From NCBI GenBank assembly GCA_913060845.1, contig CAJXVF010000085.1, positions 1 through 8,016 on the forward strand: a DNA stretch of 8,016 nt. The letters are read 5' to 3'. Source of the stretch: an uncultured Alphaproteobacteria bacterium. Its GTDB lineage: Bacteria; Pseudomonadota; Alphaproteobacteria; Bin95. The position numbers were made by a program, and so were the translations under genes. This document shows, piece after piece, positions 6,648 to 8,016 of this stretch (position 1 is its first letter; every line of letters starts with the position of its first letter). Below the pieces are notes generated by a model. The model worked only from the letters and a program-made list of their open reading frames with translations. It searched no databases and was not told the DNA's origin.

Positions 6648-6693
6648 TAGGATATAGGATGATGCGGCTAAAGTTACAGGCCTCGTTTTGATA

Positions 6694-6966
6694 CTAATGC
6701 AGCATCACCGATGAAGGCGAAAAGCGGCAAGCTGGCAGCTGTGATTCAGTGATCTCTGTGACCGTCACGGACCGGACCTGATAATCCATGCTATCTCGGC
6801 ACCGGGACAAGAATGCGCGCAACCTTGGTAAGCCAGGTGTGCGGTCATAATCCCGCCAGGTGATTGCCTCACCGTCCTCAGTTGCGCCATCAAGCACGAT
6901 TTCGGCGGTCATCATCCGGTAATCGCCAGTAATCACGGGCGTATCAATATCATCAGTCTTGCTCAT
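6694..6966 (-). CDS. Usg-like small conserved protein
   Basis: This is a 90-residue acidic, soluble protein without signal peptide or membrane segment. The pattern TGDYRMMTAEIVL (13-25), WRDYDRTPGLPRLRAFL (37-53) and VRSVTV (64-69) resembles the alphaproteobacterial Usg family (LTTAEI..., WQDYDxxPxFPxLxxFL, SVxVAH), named from a gene near the Caulobacter trp genes and of unknown function. Similarity is from memory, and the C-terminus (after ~70) looks unrelated. ATG 6966 is supported by GAAGGA (6981-6976), 9 bases upstream. It heads a minus-strand series with ygfZ (80 bp) and the macrodomain gene, and is divergent from acuI across 284 bp. If it is not Usg, it is a conserved hypothetical protein. 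Confidence 0.6.
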   Translation of the reverse strand: MSKTDDIDTPVITGDYRMMTAEIVLDGATEDGEAITWRDYDRTPGLPRLRAFLSRCRDSMDYQVRSVTVTEITESQLPACRFSPSSVMLH

Positions 6967-7250
6967 ATTCGGTCGTCCTTCCCCTGCATGGGCGCCGGTC
7001 GGTCAATCCGTCCGGGCGAAACTTGCCTAGCGCCCGACTGAAACCCTAGGATTTCCGCCAATGTGGCATTCAGCTCATACGGACTATTGCAAGCGCCGTG
7101 CTAGACTGGCGGAGATGGCTAAATCCAAGGCATTCCGCCACAACTTCCCTGCCCGCACCGTATTTGTTACAAGCCGGTGAAATTGATTGAGTGCAGCCGC
7201 CGGGGGGATTCGCTGGTTGCGTTGATGTCTATCCAAATGGGGCGAGAAGT
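6967..7250. promoter_or_regulatory. Divergent intergenic region between usg-like gene and acuI
   Basis: This 284 bp stretch has no convincing gene. It holds TTCCGCCA at 7053-7060 and 7133-7140 and the inverse TGGCGGA at 7107-7113, the last overlapping a possible -10 (TAGACT, 7102-7107) for rightward transcription; no clear -35 is visible. CGGGCG (7013-7018) and CGCCCG (7031-7036) could form a 6 bp stem in the usg-like leader. A 21-codon reading frame at 7114-7179 begins about where transcription from TAGACT would start. Confidence 0.4.
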
Positions 7251-7969
7251 ATGAGTGACGTACGGGGCATTGTGCTCGAAAAGGGCGAGGATGGCGTCAG
7301 TGCCAGTCTGCAGCAATTGGACCGGTCACGTCTGCCAGAAGGCGATGTGCAGATCCGCGTGCTCTATTCCACGCTGAATTACAAAGATGGTCTGGTACTG
7401 AAGGGTCAAGGCGGCCTTGTCCGTAATTATCCGCATGTTCCGGGTATCGATCTGATCGGCATTGTCGAGGACAGTCAGGCCGCTGGTTTCGCTAAAGGCG
7501 ATCGCGTGATCTGTACCGGATACAGGGTTGGTGAAGCATGGTGGGGCGGGTATGCGACCCATGCCAGCCTCAAATCCGAATGGCTTGTGAAGGCGCCGGG
7601 TGGCCTTTCGGACATCCAAGCGATGGCGATTGGCACAGCAGGCTTTACGGCAATGCAGTGTGTACTGGCGCTTGAAAAGCAAGGCGTTACGCCAGATTCC
7701 GGCGAAGTGCTGGTGACGGGTGCTGGCGGTGGCGTTGGTAGTGTCGCTGTCGCGATCCTCAGCAAGCTTGGTTATTCGGTGACTGCGGGATCAGGTCGGG
7801 CCGAATTGGCGGACTATTTCACGGACCTTGGCGCTAGTGGCATGATTGGCCGCGAAGAACTAACCGAATTGGCAAAGCGTCCATTGCAATCTGAACGCTT
7901 CGCTGGTGCCGTCGATACCGTTGGTGGTGATCTGCTTGCCGGCGTTCTGACAGCCATGAAGTACAAAGG
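7251..7969 (+). CDS. acuI: Acrylyl-CoA reductase AcuI/YhdH family, 3' end missing
   Basis: The first 239 codons plus two bases of a medium-chain (zinc-independent) quinone-oxidoreductase-type reductase are present. My translation shows the AcuI/YhdH signatures: STLNYKDGL (about 40-48), VPGIDLIG, GYRVGEAWWGGYA (about 92-104), IGTAGFTAM, the NADPH-binding VLVTGAGGGVGSVAV (about 153-167), SGRAEL at the end of beta-2, and GAVDTVGGDLLA. Full proteins are ~325-330 residues, so roughly the last quarter is missing, cut by the library adapter and not by mutation. AcuI reduces acryloyl-CoA to propionyl-CoA with NADPH, serving DMSP/acrylate or 3-hydroxypropionate metabolism and acrylate detoxification. 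The ATG at 7251 has only a modest ribosome-binding site (GGGG/GAG, 7239-7246). The reading frame continues open through the adapter, which is artificial. It is transcribed divergently from the usg-like/ygfZ genes. Confidence 0.93.
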
Positions 7970-8016
7970 CTGTCTCTTATACACATCTCCGAGCCCACGA
8001 GACCTCTCTACATCTC
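7970..8016 (-). other. Nextera read-2 adapter with i7 index (artificial)
   Basis: This is not genomic DNA. 7970-7988 is the reverse-complement Tn5 mosaic end (CTGTCTCTTATACACATCT), 7989-8003 the read-2 tail, 8004-8011 (CTCTCTAC) the i7 index I recall as N707, and 8012-8016 the first bases of the P7 arm. The base at 7970 could equally be shared with the genome. Confidence 0.98.

Noticed and set aside
7326..7765. Two minus-strand open frames under acuI
   Set aside because: Both are antisense to a clear AcuI coding region and show low-complexity or unrelated translations.
7970..8016. Continuation of the acuI frame and a possible transposon end at the right edge
   Set aside because: The 19-base mosaic end is followed by a sequencing primer tail and index, so it is library DNA and not a natural Tn5/IS50 insertion.

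Overview
The window is one tagmented library molecule. Nextera/Tn5 adapter sequence with index bases occupies positions 1-42 and 7970-8016, so the biological insert is 43-7969 and the genes at both ends are cut by library preparation. Gene content (an AcuI-type acrylyl-CoA reductase, a Usg-like protein, YgfZ, a TTC38-type TPR protein, a small-molecule catabolic cluster), moderate-to-high GC and dense packing suggest an alphaproteobacterial chromosome. That placement is inferred from gene families, not from a marker gene. I see no rRNA, tRNA, insertion sequence, phage gene or CRISPR array.

Left part (43-2592), probable catabolic block. On the + strand are the C-terminal end of an FAD-dependent aromatic-ring-type monooxygenase and a short-chain dehydrogenase/reductase (SDR). 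A minus-strand pair meets it tail to tail with no intergenic base: a class II aldolase/adducin-family enzyme followed, 13 bp later, by a second SDR. Hydroxylation, alcohol/ketone oxidoreduction and aldol cleavage or decarboxylation fit stepwise degradation of a small ring or sugar-like compound. The substrate cannot be read from the sequence.

Middle part (2593-5199). Across a 134 bp divergent promoter region, a + strand run encodes a RidA-family protein without the usual catalytic Arg, a 464-residue TTC38-like TPR protein and a 2H-family RNA 2',3'-cyclic phosphodiesterase (ThpR/LigT) whose first HxTx motif reads HLRL.

Right part (5186-6966), minus strand. Reading in the direction of transcription: a Usg-like small protein, the folate-binding Fe-S maintenance protein YgfZ, and a YmdB-type macrodomain. 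The macrodomain gene overlaps the end of thpR by 14 bp, tail to tail. A strong hairpin covers part of the ygfZ ribosome-binding site.

Far right (6967-7969). A 284 bp divergent intergenic region with repeated TCCGCCA/TGGCGGA elements leads to the 5' part of acuI.

Most genes belong to known families. The points most worth a second look are the altered active-site motifs in RidA and ThpR, the 2H phosphodiesterase/macrodomain neighbourhood, the ygfZ leader hairpin, and the unassigned monooxygenase-SDR-aldolase-SDR-RidA cluster.
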